Of a stretch of 64,000 bases of DNA, positions 1 through 8,946 are shown piece by piece. The stretch comes from Planococcus soli (GTDB lineage Bacteria > Bacillota > Bacilli > Bacillales_A > Planococcaceae): NCBI RefSeq assembly GCF_016881065.1, contig NZ_WXYN01000016.1:446569-510568 (forward strand), given 5' to 3'. Numbering within the stretch: position 1 is the first letter of the stretch; each line of letters starts with the position of its first letter. The notes under the pieces were generated by a model. It did no database searches. It had not been told where the DNA came from and was given only the letters and a program-made list of their open reading frames with translations. A program made the position numbers and the translations under genes.

Positions 1-193
1 GGCGCGTCCACGGGCTAGGCGAAGTAAGGAGACAGGTGCTTTTCCTGGCTTCTTGCGGGAGCCATGCCCAAAGCGGCCGAAGCGATTTAGAACATGATGA
101 TTCTTAAATTCAACTTTTATAATTGATTCAGACGAACTTTGATAGACAGTGCATTCACTGTCTGTCAAAGCACAAGAAAAGGGGCGGATCAAG
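1..193 (+). other. Leader region before the cobamide operon
   Basis: No coding region is supported here. A GC-rich stretch at about 18-52 can fold (GAAG..AGGA against TCCTGGCTTC), and a strong hairpin lies at 137-170: a 15-bp stem with one G-U pair and the 4-base loop CATT, without a following T-run. The operon downstream handles B12, so a cobalamin riboswitch would be expected. The bases visible here do not give a clear B12 box, and any aptamer would be cut by the window edge. I record it as an unassigned leader. Confidence 0.4.
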
Positions 194-784
194 ATGAAGA
201 TTTACACGAAAACCGGAGACAAAGGGCAAACGAGTTTAATCGGAGCGCGCACGGACAAAGATGCACCGCGCGTTGAGGCATACGGCACCATTGACGAAGT
301 AAATTCATTTATCGGCAAAGCGATGACCGAATTGGCTCCGGATAAATACGCTGATTTGCTCGAAGATTTAGAAGCCATCCAAAACGAATTATTCGACTGC
401 GGCGGCGATTTGGCCGATGTCCGCAAAGAACCCAATTACAAAATGACGGAAGCGCCTGTCGAAGTACTGGAAAAGCGCATCGATCAATTGATGGAAGAAC
501 CGCCATTGCTCGAACGGTTTATTTTGCCGGGAGGTTCTCCTGCAGCTGCGACGCTGCACATTGCGCGTACCATTACACGCCGTGCTGAACGCCAAACGGT
601 GACCTTGATGAGATCAGGAGAAGATTTTCCGTTAGTCGTCCAACGCTATTTGAACCGTCTGTCCGATTATTTGTTCGCTGCCTCCCGTGTCGTCAATTCA
701 CGTGCCGGTGTGCCGGACAATGAATATGTGCGCAGTGCCAAGGTGTTCAAGAACGGCGGCCGCAGCAAAAAGTCGGTGGAATAG
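194..784 (+). CDS. pduO: PduO-type ATP:cob(I)alamin adenosyltransferase
   Basis: This enzyme transfers the adenosyl group of ATP to cob(I)alamin to make coenzyme B12. The 196-residue protein begins MKIYTKTGDKGQTSLIG, the N-terminal ATP-binding signature of the PduO/MMAB family, and carries the later conserved RRAERQTV region. Length is normal for the family. The ATG at 194 follows the purine-rich AAAAGGGGCGG; an in-frame ATG at 149 falls inside the leader hairpin and is unlikely. The next gene starts one base after the stop, so the three genes look cotranscribed. The product can supply the B12-dependent mutase IcmF encoded at 9594-12845. Confidence 0.92.
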   Translation: MKIYTKTGDKGQTSLIGARTDKDAPRVEAYGTIDEVNSFIGKAMTELAPDKYADLLEDLEAIQNELFDCGGDLADVRKEPNYKMTEAPVEVLEKRIDQLMEEPPLLERFILPGGSPAAATLHIARTITRRAERQTVTLMRSGEDFPLVVQRYLNRLSDYLFAASRVVNSRAGVPDNEYVRSAKVFKNGGRSKKSVE

Positions 785-785
785 G

Positions 786-1268
786 ATGTCGACCAGAAAA
801 CTGGCGCTTGCCGCGTTATTCGTCAGCTTATCCGCAATCGGGGGAATGATTAAGATCCCGTTCGGCATCACATCCATCGCACTGGATTCGATGCCGGCAC
901 TGGTAGCGGTGCTGTTCTTTTCGGCACCGCTGGCCGGAACCATTGCTGCATTCGGCCATTTGATTTCGGCATTATTCGGCGGCATGCCCCTTGGGCCATT
1001 TCACTTGATCATTGCAGCTGAGATGTGGGGAGTAGTGTGGTTGTTTGCAAAACTGCACCAAGCCGGCAAACTCTGGTTGAAATGGCCAGCGTTCATCATC
1101 GGCAATGGAGTGCTCGCGGCAGTACCTTTTTATTTTCTGTTGTCGCCAGCATTTTTTTATGCATCGGTACCAGGCTTAGTGATTGCTGCTTCCATTAATG
1201 CTGGAATTGCGGCTCTCTTAATGCCCTATGTGCTGAAAGTCCATGGAGGTTCGCTGCATGCGTCATGA
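786..1268 (+). CDS. cblT: ECF transporter S component, CblT-like (alpha-ribazole/cobamide precursor uptake)
   Basis: A 160-residue hydrophobic protein with about five or six membrane segments and a charged start (MSTRKLALAAL). Size and organisation match substrate-binding S components of energy-coupling factor transporters, which share an ATPase/EcfT module encoded elsewhere. Its position between an adenosyltransferase and an AIR-synthase-like kinase is the arrangement known for CblT, the alpha-ribazole carrier of Listeria and Geobacillus. Substrate is inferred from context, not from sequence. It starts one base after the pduO stop and overlaps the next gene by 11 bp, so translation is probably coupled. 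Confidence 0.7.
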   Translation: MSTRKLALAALFVSLSAIGGMIKIPFGITSIALDSMPALVAVLFFSAPLAGTIAAFGHLISALFGGMPLGPFHLIIAAEMWGVVWLFAKLHQAGKLWLKWPAFIIGNGVLAAVPFYFLLSPAFFYASVPGLVIAASINAGIAALLMPYVLKVHGGSLHAS

Positions 1269-1935
1269 ACTGCTAATAGAGGGCTTGGTCATTACTTCGG
1301 ATAATTCAGCGGCAATCGGAGAAAAACTGCAGGATGCTGTGTCCGCTCCTGATTCGGTGACTGCCAAGTTTGCGGCACGGGTGGCGCTGCTCGAGCAATG
1401 GGCAGCGGGCAGCGAACCGCAGGCAGTCCTGATCCATAATTTCAGCGGGGCCGATCAATGGAATGCTTATTTGGCAGGACTTGCCGAACTTTTCGCTGAA
1501 TCGGAGACAGTGCTGCCTCCGATTTCCGGGAGTACGGAAACCAATATGCCGACGCTGCAATCCGGCATTGCTGTGACGATGATCGGCAAGCAGAATAGGG
1601 ACCTTGCGCCAGCTGAATCTCTGTGCTGGTTTGTCTACGGAGTCCCGCTTGTCGGCGAAGAAGTTCTGACCAAGACAGACCAAGTAGCCGATCTGGGACT
1701 CATTCAGAAAGCCTTGGACTCAGCTGTTATTGAGCGCATATGGCCGGTTGGTTCAAAAGGCATCGCGCAGGAGGCCGCCTTATTGATGGGCAGGCACGTG
1801 GAAGTTTCTACAGCTCTTGATATGAACTGTTCGGGAGGCCCGGCAACTTGTGTTCTCCTTGGCGTGAAGCCTGCAAACAAAGAAAGAGCGCAGCGCTATT
1901 TTGCGAAAAATCTTTTTTTGACGGAATTTAAATAG
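1258..1935 (+). CDS. cblS: CblS-like alpha-ribazole kinase (AIR synthase-related)
   Basis: A 225-residue protein with an AIR synthase/PurM-like signature, GSTETNMPTLQSGI, near residue 95 and a glycine-rich C-terminal half (NCSGGPATC). In Bacillales, CblS of this type phosphorylates alpha-ribazole so that the lower ligand of cobamides can be salvaged and attached by CobS-type enzymes. Assignment rests on family resemblance plus linkage to a CblT-like S component and to PduO. The ATG at 1258 is preferred because GGAGG at 1245-1249 is well spaced; an in-frame ATG at 1243 overlaps that site. It could also be another member of the AIR-synthase-related family. Confidence 0.65.
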   Translation: MRHELLIEGLVITSDNSAAIGEKLQDAVSAPDSVTAKFAARVALLEQWAAGSEPQAVLIHNFSGADQWNAYLAGLAELFAESETVLPPISGSTETNMPTLQSGIAVTMIGKQNRDLAPAESLCWFVYGVPLVGEEVLTKTDQVADLGLIQKALDSAVIERIWPVGSKGIAQEAALLMGRHVEVSTALDMNCSGGPATCVLLGVKPANKERAQRYFAKNLFLTEFK

Positions 1936-1943
1936 AGGAAGAG

Positions 1944-1974
1944 CATCATCCATTCTTTGGGTGATGTTTTTTCG
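1944..1974 (+). terminator. Rho-independent terminator after cblS
   Basis: An 8-bp stem (CATCATCC/GGGTGATG with one wobble) is followed by six T. It closes the cobamide operon. Confidence 0.8.
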
Positions 1975-2019
1975 TTTGCGGAAAGAAGGAGCAAAGCCGC
2001 TGTTCAGTGAGTTTCTTTC

Positions 2020-2033
2020 AGTAAACGCTTACC
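2020..2033 (+). promoter_or_regulatory. Candidate cre (CcpA) site upstream of fadF
   Basis: AGTAAACGCTTACC differs from the consensus catabolite-responsive element mainly in its first base and is nearly palindromic. It lies about 60 bp upstream of the fadF promoter. Glucose repression of fatty-acid oxidation through CcpA is established in B. subtilis; use of this site is inferred. Confidence 0.5.
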
Positions 2034-2095
2034 AATGTGCCTCTAACGCAGCAAGCAAAGGACTTTTATTTTTAAAATCATTTCTAAAATATAGG

Positions 2096-2125
2096 TTGAC
2101 TGAATGCTCATTCATATTTTAATAT
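2096..2125 (+). promoter_or_regulatory. fadF promoter with overlapping TetR-type operator
   Basis: The sigma-A elements TTGACT (2096-2101) and TAATAT (2120-2125) are 18 bp apart. The palindrome TGAATGCTCATTCA at 2101-2114 lies in the spacer, where a bound repressor would block RNA polymerase. A related site in inverted orientation precedes the thiolase operon at 4456-4474. The linked TetR regulator at 8947 is the likely ligand-responsive repressor (inference). Confidence 0.7.
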
Positions 2126-2212
2126 AGAACATAGTATCGACAAGCTGTTGCTGTTCACGTAAACTTTGGGTAAGTAATTTCTAGAATTTACACACATAAG
2201 GGGGATCTCGCG

Positions 2213-4348
2213 ATGGAGCCATTGCTGATTGCAAACTGGGTTTTATTCATAGCTGTAACCGCTTACGCCATTTATCTCTTCCTCTATTTATTGAAGTCGA
2301 GATATGATTTTATCCAGCTCGGCAAAAAAGTCGAGTTTGAAGAAAATTTCAACGAGCGTCTGCGTAAAGTCATGGTCAATGTTTTTGGACAAAAGAAATT
2401 GATGAAAGATAAGAAGAGCGGAACGATTCATGTCATGTTCTTCTACGGCTTCCTGTTGGTTCAGGCGAGCGCCATTGATTTTATTATCAAAGGCTTATCG
2501 CCGGATTCACATTTGCCGCTTGGTCCGCTCTACCCGGCCTTCACGTTTTTCCAGGAAATCGTCACATTGACGATTCTGGTAGCGGTAATCTGGGCATTCT
2601 ACAGACGTTATATTGAAAAGCTTGTCCGCTTGAAGCGCGGTTGGAAAGCAGGGCTTGTGCTTATTTTCATCGGCGGGTTGATGGTGACGGTGCTGATCGG
2701 AAACGGGATGAGCATGATTTGGCACGGACACGAAGGTGTCTGGACCGAACCGGTTGCTTCGCTTGTCGCTGGTGCATTTGCCTGGATGCCTGAAGCTGCA
2801 GTTGTGACGGTTTTCTATGTCATGTGGTGGGCGCATCTGTTGTTCCTGCTGACATTCCTGGTTTACGTGCCGCAATCCAAGCATGCCCACTTGATCTTTG
2901 GACCCGTCAATACTTGGTTCCACAGAGTCGACCATGTCGGGCGCTTGAAGCCGATCAACTTTGAAGAAATGGAAGACGAAGAAGATCCGGATGCTATGCC
3001 ATCATTTGGCGTCGGGAAAATCACCGACTTCACTCAAGGGCAGATGATCGATTTCTATGCTTGCGTAGAATGTGGCCGCTGCACCAATATGTGTCCGGCA
3101 ACCGGTACAGGAAAAATGCTGTCGCCGATGGATCTGATTACGAAACTTCGGGACAATTTAACCAATACCGGTGCAGTCATGACACAGAAAAAACCTTGGG
3201 TGCCGGCAATGGCATTCAACAATACGCAAGGAAACCAATTGGCAATGGCTGCCGGTGCTGAAGGGATCACTATCGACGAACTTTACAGCCCAAGCCTGAT
3301 CGGAGACGTCATTACAGAAGAAGAAATCTGGGCGTGTACGACATGCCGCAACTGTGAAGACCAATGTCCGGTCATGAACGAGCACGTAGACAAAATTATC
3401 GACCTTCGCCGTTACCTTGTTATGACTGAAGGGAAAATGGACAAAGATGCTCAACGCGCGATGACAAATATCGAAAAGCAGGGCAATCCTTGGGGCCTTA
3501 ACCGCAAAGAAAAAGAAAACTGGAGAGATGCACGTCCAGATATCCATATTCCGACTGTTAAAGAAATGAACAAAGCCGGCGAAGAATTCGAATTCCTGTT
3601 CTGGGTTGGATCGATGGGTTCATTCGACAGCCGATCACAAAAAATCGCTTTGTCGTTTGCCCGTTTGATGAACGAAGCCGGTGTGAAGTTCGCGATTCTC
3701 GGCAATAAAGAAAAAAACTCGGGTGACACACCGCGCCGTCTCGGAAACGAATTCCTATTCCAGGAACTGGCGACTGGCAATATCAAAGAGTTCGAGAAAG
3801 CGGACATCAAGAAAATTGTAACGATCGATCCGCATGCCTATAATATCTTCAAAAACGAATACCCGGATTTCGGTTTCAAAGCCGAAGTTTATCACCATAC
3901 CGAAATGCTGTTCGACCTGGTCCAAGAAGGCCGGTTGAAGCCGCAATTCCCGGTAAACGAACGAATCACCTTCCATGATTCCTGCTACCTCGGCCGCTAT
4001 AATGATGTCTATGACGCACCGCGTGAGATATTGAAAGCGATCGAAGGCGTGGAATTGGTCGAAATGGTCCGTAACCGAGAAGACGGCATGTGCTGTGGAG
4101 CTGGCGGCGGAATGATGTGGATGGAAGAAGATGCAGGCCATCGCGTCAATGTTGCCCGTACCGAACAGGCACTCGAAGTCAGCCCGACCATGATTTCTTC
4201 CGGCTGCCCGTATTGCCTGACAATGTTGTCAGACGGTACGAAAGCCAAAGAAGTCGAAGAACAAGTTGGAACTTACGACGTAGCAGAGCTATTGGAGATG
4301 GCTGTCCTTGGCAATGAAACTCCGATGCCTGAAGAAATTGTCCAATAA
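2213..4348 (+). CDS. fadF: FadF-like membrane iron-sulfur oxidoreductase (ETF:menaquinone electron transfer)
   Basis: A 711-residue protein. The first ~230 residues hold several membrane segments of NarI/cytochrome b type. Two 4Fe-4S binding motifs follow: CVECGRCTNMCP near residue 284 and CTTCRNCEDQCP near residue 375. The C-terminal half has CCG-type cysteine motifs of heterodisulfide reductases (CYLGRY and MCCGAGGG near 627). In B. subtilis the gene at this place, fadF, is in the FadR regulon and precedes acdA and rpoE. Related proteins pass electrons from electron-transfer flavoprotein to menaquinone, which would suit the acyl-CoA dehydrogenases downstream. It appears to have its own operator-controlled promoter and terminator. 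Confidence 0.88.
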   Translation: MEPLLIANWVLFIAVTAYAIYLFLYLLKSRYDFIQLGKKVEFEENFNERLRKVMVNVFGQKKLMKDKKSGTIHVMFFYGFLLVQASAIDFIIKGLSPDSHLPLGPLYPAFTFFQEIVTLTILVAVIWAFYRRYIEKLVRLKRGWKAGLVLIFIGGLMVTVLIGNGMSMIWHGHEGVWTEPVASLVAGAFAWMPEAAVVTVFYVMWWAHLLFLLTFLVYVPQSKHAHLIFGPVNTWFHRVDHVGRLKPINFEEMEDEEDPDAMPSFGVGKITDFTQGQMIDFYACVECGRCTNMCPATGTGKMLSPMDLITKLRDNLTNTGAVMTQKKPWVPAMAFNNTQGNQLAMAAGAEGITIDELYSPSLIGDVITEEEIWACTTCRNCEDQCPVMNEHVDKIIDLRRYLVMTEGKMDKDAQRAMTNIEKQGNPWGLNRKEKENWRDARPDIHIPTVKEMNKAGEEFEFLFWVGSMGSFDSRSQKIALSFARLMNEAGVKFAILGNKEKNSGDTPRRLGNEFLFQELATGNIKEFEKADIKKIVTIDPHAYNIFKNEYPDFGFKAEVYHHTEMLFDLVQEGRLKPQFPVNERITFHDSCYLGRYNDVYDAPREILKAIEGVELVEMVRNREDGMCCGAGGGMMWMEEDAGHRVNVARTEQALEVSPTMISSGCPYCLTMLSDGTKAKEVEEQVGTYDVAELLEMAVLGNETPMPEEIVQ

Positions 4349-4417
4349 AGCTCGTGGCAATAAATAATTGCTTAATAACAGAAAATTGAGTAGAATAATA
4401 TCATAAGAAGAAAAAAG

Positions 4418-4447
4418 AAAGGGAGTAAAGTGCTCCCTTTTCTTTTG
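4418..4447 (+). terminator. Terminator after fadF
   Basis: Stem AAAGGGAG/CTCCCTTT with a 7-base loop, followed by a T-rich run. It separates fadF from the thiolase operon. Confidence 0.85.
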
Positions 4448-4455
4448 CATTAAAA

Positions 4456-4474
4456 CCGAGCGAGCGTTCAGTCA
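4456..4474. promoter_or_regulatory. Second copy of the fad operator (inverted orientation)
   Basis: Read on the minus strand this is TGACTGAACGCTCGCTCGG, matching the fadF operator (TGACTGAATGCTCATTCAT) at most positions. The shared core is TGACTGAAYGCTCRYTC. It lies about 100 bp upstream of the thiolase start, in the promoter region of the operon that encodes the TetR regulator, which suggests autoregulation. Confidence 0.6.
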
Positions 4475-4533
4475 ATCAGTTCGAGCTTTTAAGAAATGTA
4501 TAAAACTTAGTGATTATATTTTTTTGATGTAAT

Positions 4534-4547
4534 TGAAACCGTTTACA
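4534..4547 (+). promoter_or_regulatory. Consensus cre (CcpA) site in the thiolase operon leader
   Basis: TGAAACCGTTTACA fits the cre consensus TGNAANCGNWNNCA throughout. It lies 27 bp upstream of the thiolase start codon, probably downstream of the transcription start, where CcpA could act as a roadblock. Function is inferred. Confidence 0.65.
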
Positions 4548-4574
4548 AAAAGCGCAAAGGGGAGAAAAATCATC

Positions 4575-5768
4575 ATGGCAAAAACAGTCATCATTGATGG
4601 GGCACGTACAGCATTCGGTAAATTCGGGGGAAGTTTGAGCACCTTGGCCGCAAGTGAACTGGGAGCGGAAGCGATCAAAGCGGCAATGAGCCGCGCAGCG
4701 ATCCAACCGGAAGATGTTCAGGAAGTTATCATGGGCAACGTTTTGCAGGCAGGGCAAGGGCAGATCCCTTCCCGTCAGGCAGCGTCAAAAGCAGGCATTC
4801 CTTACAGCGTCAAATCTGAAACCATAAATAAAGTCTGTGCATCCGGCATGCGCAGCGTTACCTTGGCAGACCAGATCATCCGCTTAGGGGATGAAGAAGT
4901 CATTGTTGCAGGCGGCATGGAATCCATGTCCAACGCGCCTTACTACTTGCCAAAAGCACGCTGGGGATTGCGCATGGGAGATGCTCAAGCCGTTGATGGC
5001 ATGGTGCATGATGGCTTGTCCTGCTCGTTCCATCCGGACAAAGTTCATATGGGGACTTACGGAAATTCGACCGCCGAAGACTTTGGCCTGACGCGCGAAG
5101 CGCAGGATGAATGGTCGGCCCGTTCTCATGAACGCGCCATCCAAGCGAAGGATCTGTTCGCAGAAGAGATTGTCGCTATCGATATTCCTCAGCGCAAAGG
5201 AGATCCAATCACAGTTGATGTGGATGAAGCTCCGCGTGCGAACTCGACAATTGATGCGTTGGCGAAACTGAAGCCGGCATTCGGCAAAGACGGCACAATT
5301 ACTGCAGGAAACGCACCTGGAATCAATGACGGTGCAGTGGCACTTGTACTGATGAGCGAAGAGCGTGCTCAGAATGATAGAAAAAACGTATTGGCGCACA
5401 TTTTGGCCCACACAGAAGTGGCGATCGAACCGCACCGATTCCCGGAAACGCCTGGAATCGTCATCAATGAATTATTAAAGAAAACCGGCAAATCGCTTGA
5501 TGAAATAGATCTGTTTGAAATAAATGAAGCATTTGCGGCAGTCGCACTCGCAAGCTCGAAAATCGCTAATTTAGACCCTGAAAAAGTAAATGTCAACGGC
5601 GGCTCTGTAGCACTTGGACACCCGATCGGTGCAAGCGGTGCACGCATCATCCTGACATTGGCTTACGAGTTGAAACGCCGCGGCGGCGGCATTGGCATCG
5701 CAGCCATCTGCTCAGGCGGTGGACAAGGCGACGCCATTATGATTGAAGTTCCTAAGGAGGCAAAATAA
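4575..5768 (+). CDS. Acetyl-CoA C-acyltransferase (thiolase)
   Basis: This 397-residue thiolase cleaves 3-ketoacyl-CoA with CoA (or condenses acetyl-CoA). The acyl-carrying cysteine is Cys88 in NKVCASGM; the second catalytic pair is His349 in GHPIGASG and Cys379 in CSGGGQGDA. Length is that of MmgA/AtoB-type thiolases. The ATG at 4575 is preceded by AAAGGGGAGAAAAA. It is the first gene of an operon with hydroxyacyl-CoA dehydrogenase, two acyl-CoA dehydrogenases, TetR and icmF, so it likely serves degradation of short or branched acyl-CoAs. Chain-length preference cannot be told from sequence. Confidence 0.93.
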   Translation: MAKTVIIDGARTAFGKFGGSLSTLAASELGAEAIKAAMSRAAIQPEDVQEVIMGNVLQAGQGQIPSRQAASKAGIPYSVKSETINKVCASGMRSVTLADQIIRLGDEEVIVAGGMESMSNAPYYLPKARWGLRMGDAQAVDGMVHDGLSCSFHPDKVHMGTYGNSTAEDFGLTREAQDEWSARSHERAIQAKDLFAEEIVAIDIPQRKGDPITVDVDEAPRANSTIDALAKLKPAFGKDGTITAGNAPGINDGAVALVLMSEERAQNDRKNVLAHILAHTEVAIEPHRFPETPGIVINELLKKTGKSLDEIDLFEINEAFAAVALASSKIANLDPEKVNVNGGSVALGHPIGASGARIILTLAYELKRRGGGIGIAAICSGGGQGDAIMIEVPKEAK

Positions 5769-5770
5769 GC

Positions 5771-6622
5771 ATGTCGATTCAAAGTGTAATGGTCATTGGC
5801 GCCGGACAAATGGGTTCCGGCATCGCACAAGTTTGTGCGCAAGCAGGATTGAAAGTGAAATTGAATGATATGAAACAGGAAGCATATGAGCGTGGAATCG
5901 GGACAATCACCAAAAACCTGTCGCGCAATGTCGAAAAAGGCCGCATGAGGGAAGAGGAAAAAACAGCGGTCCTTGGACGCATCACGCCGTCACTTGATTT
6001 AAAGGATGCGCACGATGTTGACATTGTCATCGAAGCGGCTGTCGAAAACATGGCCATCAAGCACAGCATTTTCAAAACGCTGGACGAAGTGGCACCAAAG
6101 CACGCTATCTTGGCAACTAATACATCATCCTTGCCGATTACGGAAATCGCGGCAGTCACCAATCGCCCGGAGCAGGTCATCGGCATGCATTTCATGAACC
6201 CGGTACCGGTGATGAAGTTAGTAGAGATTATCCGAGGCTTGGCAACTTCAGATGAAGTTTATAAAAAAGTGGAAGAAATGACGTTGCAGCTTTCTAAAAC
6301 ACCCGTAGAAGTAAACGACTTCCCAGGATTTGTGGCAAACCGCATCCTGATGCCGATGATCAACGAAGCGATTTTCACCCTTCAGGAAGGTGTCGCAACC
6401 AAAGAAGCGATTGACGACATCATGAAGCTCGGCATGAACCATCCAATGGGGCCGCTGCAATTGGCTGACTTTATCGGACTGGATACCTGCCTTTATATCA
6501 TGGAAGTGCTGCACGAAGGCTTCGGCGACAGCAAATACCGGCCGAGCCCGTTATTGCGCCAATACGTGAAAGCCGGCTGGCTCGGCAAAAAAACCGGACG
6601 CGGTTTCTACGATTACACTTAA
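5771..6622 (+). CDS. 3-hydroxybutyryl-CoA dehydrogenase
   Basis: A 283-residue single-domain 3-hydroxyacyl-CoA dehydrogenase. The N-terminal Rossmann motif is GAGQMGSG (residues 10-17). HFMNPVPVM contains the catalytic His, [10 protein letters not shown] follows, and the C-terminal helical domain ends in a [14 protein letters not shown] motif. It oxidises 3-hydroxyacyl-CoA with NAD+ (or runs in reverse) and corresponds to MmgB/Hbd proteins. The start lies two bases after the thiolase stop, with AAGGAGG inside the end of the upstream gene, so the two are translationally close. Confidence 0.93.
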   Translation: MSIQSVMVIGAGQMGSGIAQVCAQAGLKVKLNDMKQEAYERGIGTITKNLSRNVEKGRMREEEKTAVLGRITPSLDLKDAHDVDIVIEAAVENMAIKHSIFKTLDEVAPKHAILATNTSSLPITEIAAVTNRPEQVIGMHFMNPVPVMKLVEIIRGLATSDEVYKKVEEMTLQLSKTPVEVNDFPGFVANRILMPMINEAIFTLQEGVATKEAIDDIMKLGMNHPMGPLQLADFIGLDTCLYIMEVLHEGFGDSKYRPSPLLRQYVKAGWLGKKTGRGFYDYT

Positions 6623-6639
6623 TATTAGGGGGAACCGCA

Positions 6640-7776
6640 ATGGATTTGCACTTTACAGATGAACAGCTTATGATGCGCAACATGGTGCGAGATTTCGCAA
6701 AAGAGGAAATTACACCGTTTATCGAAAACATGGAAAACGGCGAATTTCCAACGGCAATTATAAAGAAAATGGGCGAACTGGGCTTGATGGGGATTACTGC
6801 CCCTGAAAAATACGGCGGCTCGGAAATGGATTTCGTTTCCTATATCACAGCCATTCACGAACTCTCGAAAGTGAGCAGCGTAGTTGGTGTGATCTTGTCA
6901 GTCCATACGTCGGTTGGAACCAACCCAATCCTGAACTTTGGGTCGCAGCAGCAAATCGAGAAATACGTGCCAAAGCTGGCAAGCGGCGAATATCTCGGGG
7001 CTTTCTGTTTAACAGAACCCGCGGCAGGTTCTGACGCGGCAAGCCTGAAAACCAAAGCGGTTCTGGACGGTGATGACTATGTCTTAAACGGTTCGAAAGT
7101 CTTTATTACCAACGGTGGAGCAGCAGATACCTACATCGTTTTTGCTTCCACAAAACCTGCTGCAGGCTCCCGTGGAATTTCAGCTTTTATTGTTGAAAAA
7201 GACACACCAGGCTTGGTCATCGGAAAAAATGAAAAGAAAATGGGGATGCACGGTTCGAAAACGGTCCAATTGACTTTCGAAAACATGCGGGTGCCAGCTG
7301 AAAACCTATTGGGCACAGAAAACAAAGGGTTCAGCATCGCGATGGCAAATTTAAATGTTGGACGGATCGGCATCGCGGCACAAGCACTTGGCATCGCTGA
7401 AGCGGCATACGAATACGCAGTTGCCTACGCCAAAGAGCGTGTGCAATTCGGTAAACCCATCGCTCAGCAGCAAGGGATCGGCTTCAAGTTGGCGGATATG
7501 GCGACGCAGGTGGAAGCGGCGAAACTCTTGGTCTACAACGCAGCAGACCTGTATTCGAAAGGCAAAGAATGCAATAAGCAAGCTTCCATGGCAAAACTTT
7601 TCGCTTCAAAAGCAGCTATGGACGTCACAATCGAAGCCATTCAAGTATTCGGCGGCTACGGCTATACCAAAGACTATCCGGTCGAGCGCCTGTTCCGCGA
7701 CGCTAAAGTGACGGAAATTTACGAAGGCACTAGTGAAATCCAACGAATCGTTATCAGCAAACAACTAATTAAGTAA
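6640..7776 (+). CDS. Acyl-CoA dehydrogenase (first copy)
   Basis: A 378-residue FAD enzyme that introduces the alpha-beta double bond into acyl-CoA and reduces ETF. It has the ACAD signatures [16 protein letters not shown] and [21 protein letters not shown], with the likely catalytic base Glu362 in IYEGTSEIQR, the short/branched-chain type position. It begins 18 bp after the hydroxyacyl-CoA dehydrogenase with AGGGGG before the ATG. A paralogue follows directly, so a tandem duplication with differing chain preference is likely. Confidence 0.93.
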   Translation: MDLHFTDEQLMMRNMVRDFAKEEITPFIENMENGEFPTAIIKKMGELGLMGITAPEKYGGSEMDFVSYITAIHELSKVSSVVGVILSVHTSVGTNPILNFGSQQQIEKYVPKLASGEYLGAFCLTEPAAGSDAASLKTKAVLDGDDYVLNGSKVFITNGGAADTYIVFASTKPAAGSRGISAFIVEKDTPGLVIGKNEKKMGMHGSKTVQLTFENMRVPAENLLGTENKGFSIAMANLNVGRIGIAAQALGIAEAAYEYAVAYAKERVQFGKPIAQQQGIGFKLADMATQVEAAKLLVYNAADLYSKGKECNKQASMAKLFASKAAMDVTIEAIQVFGGYGYTKDYPVERLFRDAKVTEIYEGTSEIQRIVISKQLIK

Positions 7777-7791
7777 TTGGAGGAATGGAAA

Positions 7792-8931
7792 ATGAATTTT
7801 CAACTGTCTGAAGAGCACGAAATGATCCGCAAAATGGTACGGGATTTCGCGAACAAAGAAGTGGCGCCAACAGCCGAAGAGCGTGACGAAGAAGAGCGCT
7901 TTGACCGTGAAATCTTTGATAAGATGGCCGAACTTGGTCTTACAGGCATTCCGTGGCCGGAAGAATACGGCGGCATCGGTTCAGATTATTTGGCGTATTG
8001 CATCGCAGTTGAAGAATTGTCACGCGTCTGCGCGTCAACGGGCGTTACATTGTCAGCACACACTTCACTTGCTGGATGGCCGGTCTATACATTTGGAACA
8101 GAAGAGCAAAAGCAAAAATACCTTCGCCCAATGGCTGAAGGCACAAAAATCGGTGCTTATGGTTTGACCGAGCCGGCTGCAGGATCTGATGCCGGTTCGA
8201 TGCGTACTTCTGCAAAAGAAGACGGCGACCATTACGTGCTGAACGGTTCGAAAATTTTCATCACAAATGGCGGCATTGCAGACATCTATATCGTATTCGC
8301 AGTAACAGATCCGGAATCGAAGCATAAAGGCACAACAGCCTTCATCATTGAAAAAGACTTTGAAGGCTTCTCGGTCGGCAAAAAAGAGCGCAAGCTCGGC
8401 ATTCGTTCAAGCCCGACAACAGAAATCATCTTCGATAACTGCCGTGTGCCGAAAGAGAACGTCCTGGGTGAACTTGGCCAAGGCTTCAAAATCGCTATGC
8501 AGACACTTGATGGCGGACGTAACGGCATCGCAGCACAGGCGGTCGGCATCGCACAAGGAGCGCTTGACGCCTCAATTGATTATGCAAAAGAGCGTGAGCA
8601 ATTCGGCAAGCCGATCATGGTCAACCAAGGGGTTTCATTCAAATTGGCGGACATGGCGACTTCAATCGAAGCGTCCCGTTTGTTGACATACCAGGCGGCT
8701 TGGCTTGAGTCGAACAAGCTGTCCTATAGCAAAGAGTCGGCGATGGCGAAATTGATGGCCGGCGATACAGCTATGAAAGTGACAGTAGAAGCGGTTCAAG
8801 TATTTGGCGGCTATGGCTACACGAAAGACTACCCGGTCGAACGCTTTATGCGCGATGCAAAAATTACGCAAATTTATGAAGGCACACAGGAAGTTCAGCG
8901 TCTGGTTATTTCCCGGATGGTCACGAAATAA
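7792..8931 (+). CDS. Acyl-CoA dehydrogenase (second copy)
   Basis: A 379-residue paralogue of the preceding enzyme, with the same domain order: N-terminal helical domain, beta domain with [15 protein letters not shown], and a C-terminal helical domain with the catalytic Glu363 in [10 protein letters not shown]. The ATG at 7792 is used because TTGGAGGAATGG precedes it; an in-frame upstream ATG at 7777 overlaps that ribosome site. One copy is probably butyryl/isobutyryl-CoA directed, in view of icmF in the operon; which one is not clear from sequence. Confidence 0.93.
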   Translation: MNFQLSEEHEMIRKMVRDFANKEVAPTAEERDEEERFDREIFDKMAELGLTGIPWPEEYGGIGSDYLAYCIAVEELSRVCASTGVTLSAHTSLAGWPVYTFGTEEQKQKYLRPMAEGTKIGAYGLTEPAAGSDAGSMRTSAKEDGDHYVLNGSKIFITNGGIADIYIVFAVTDPESKHKGTTAFIIEKDFEGFSVGKKERKLGIRSSPTTEIIFDNCRVPKENVLGELGQGFKIAMQTLDGGRNGIAAQAVGIAQGALDASIDYAKEREQFGKPIMVNQGVSFKLADMATSIEASRLLTYQAAWLESNKLSYSKESAMAKLMAGDTAMKVTVEAVQVFGGYGYTKDYPVERFMRDAKITQIYEGTQEVQRLVISRMVTK

Positions 8932-8946
8932 GCGGAGGGTTGCCTT

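Noticed and set aside
4881-5435. Long minus-strand frame inside the thiolase gene
   Set aside because: It is opposite a gene with full catalytic motifs, and codon use and absence of a ribosome site mark it as a shadow frame.
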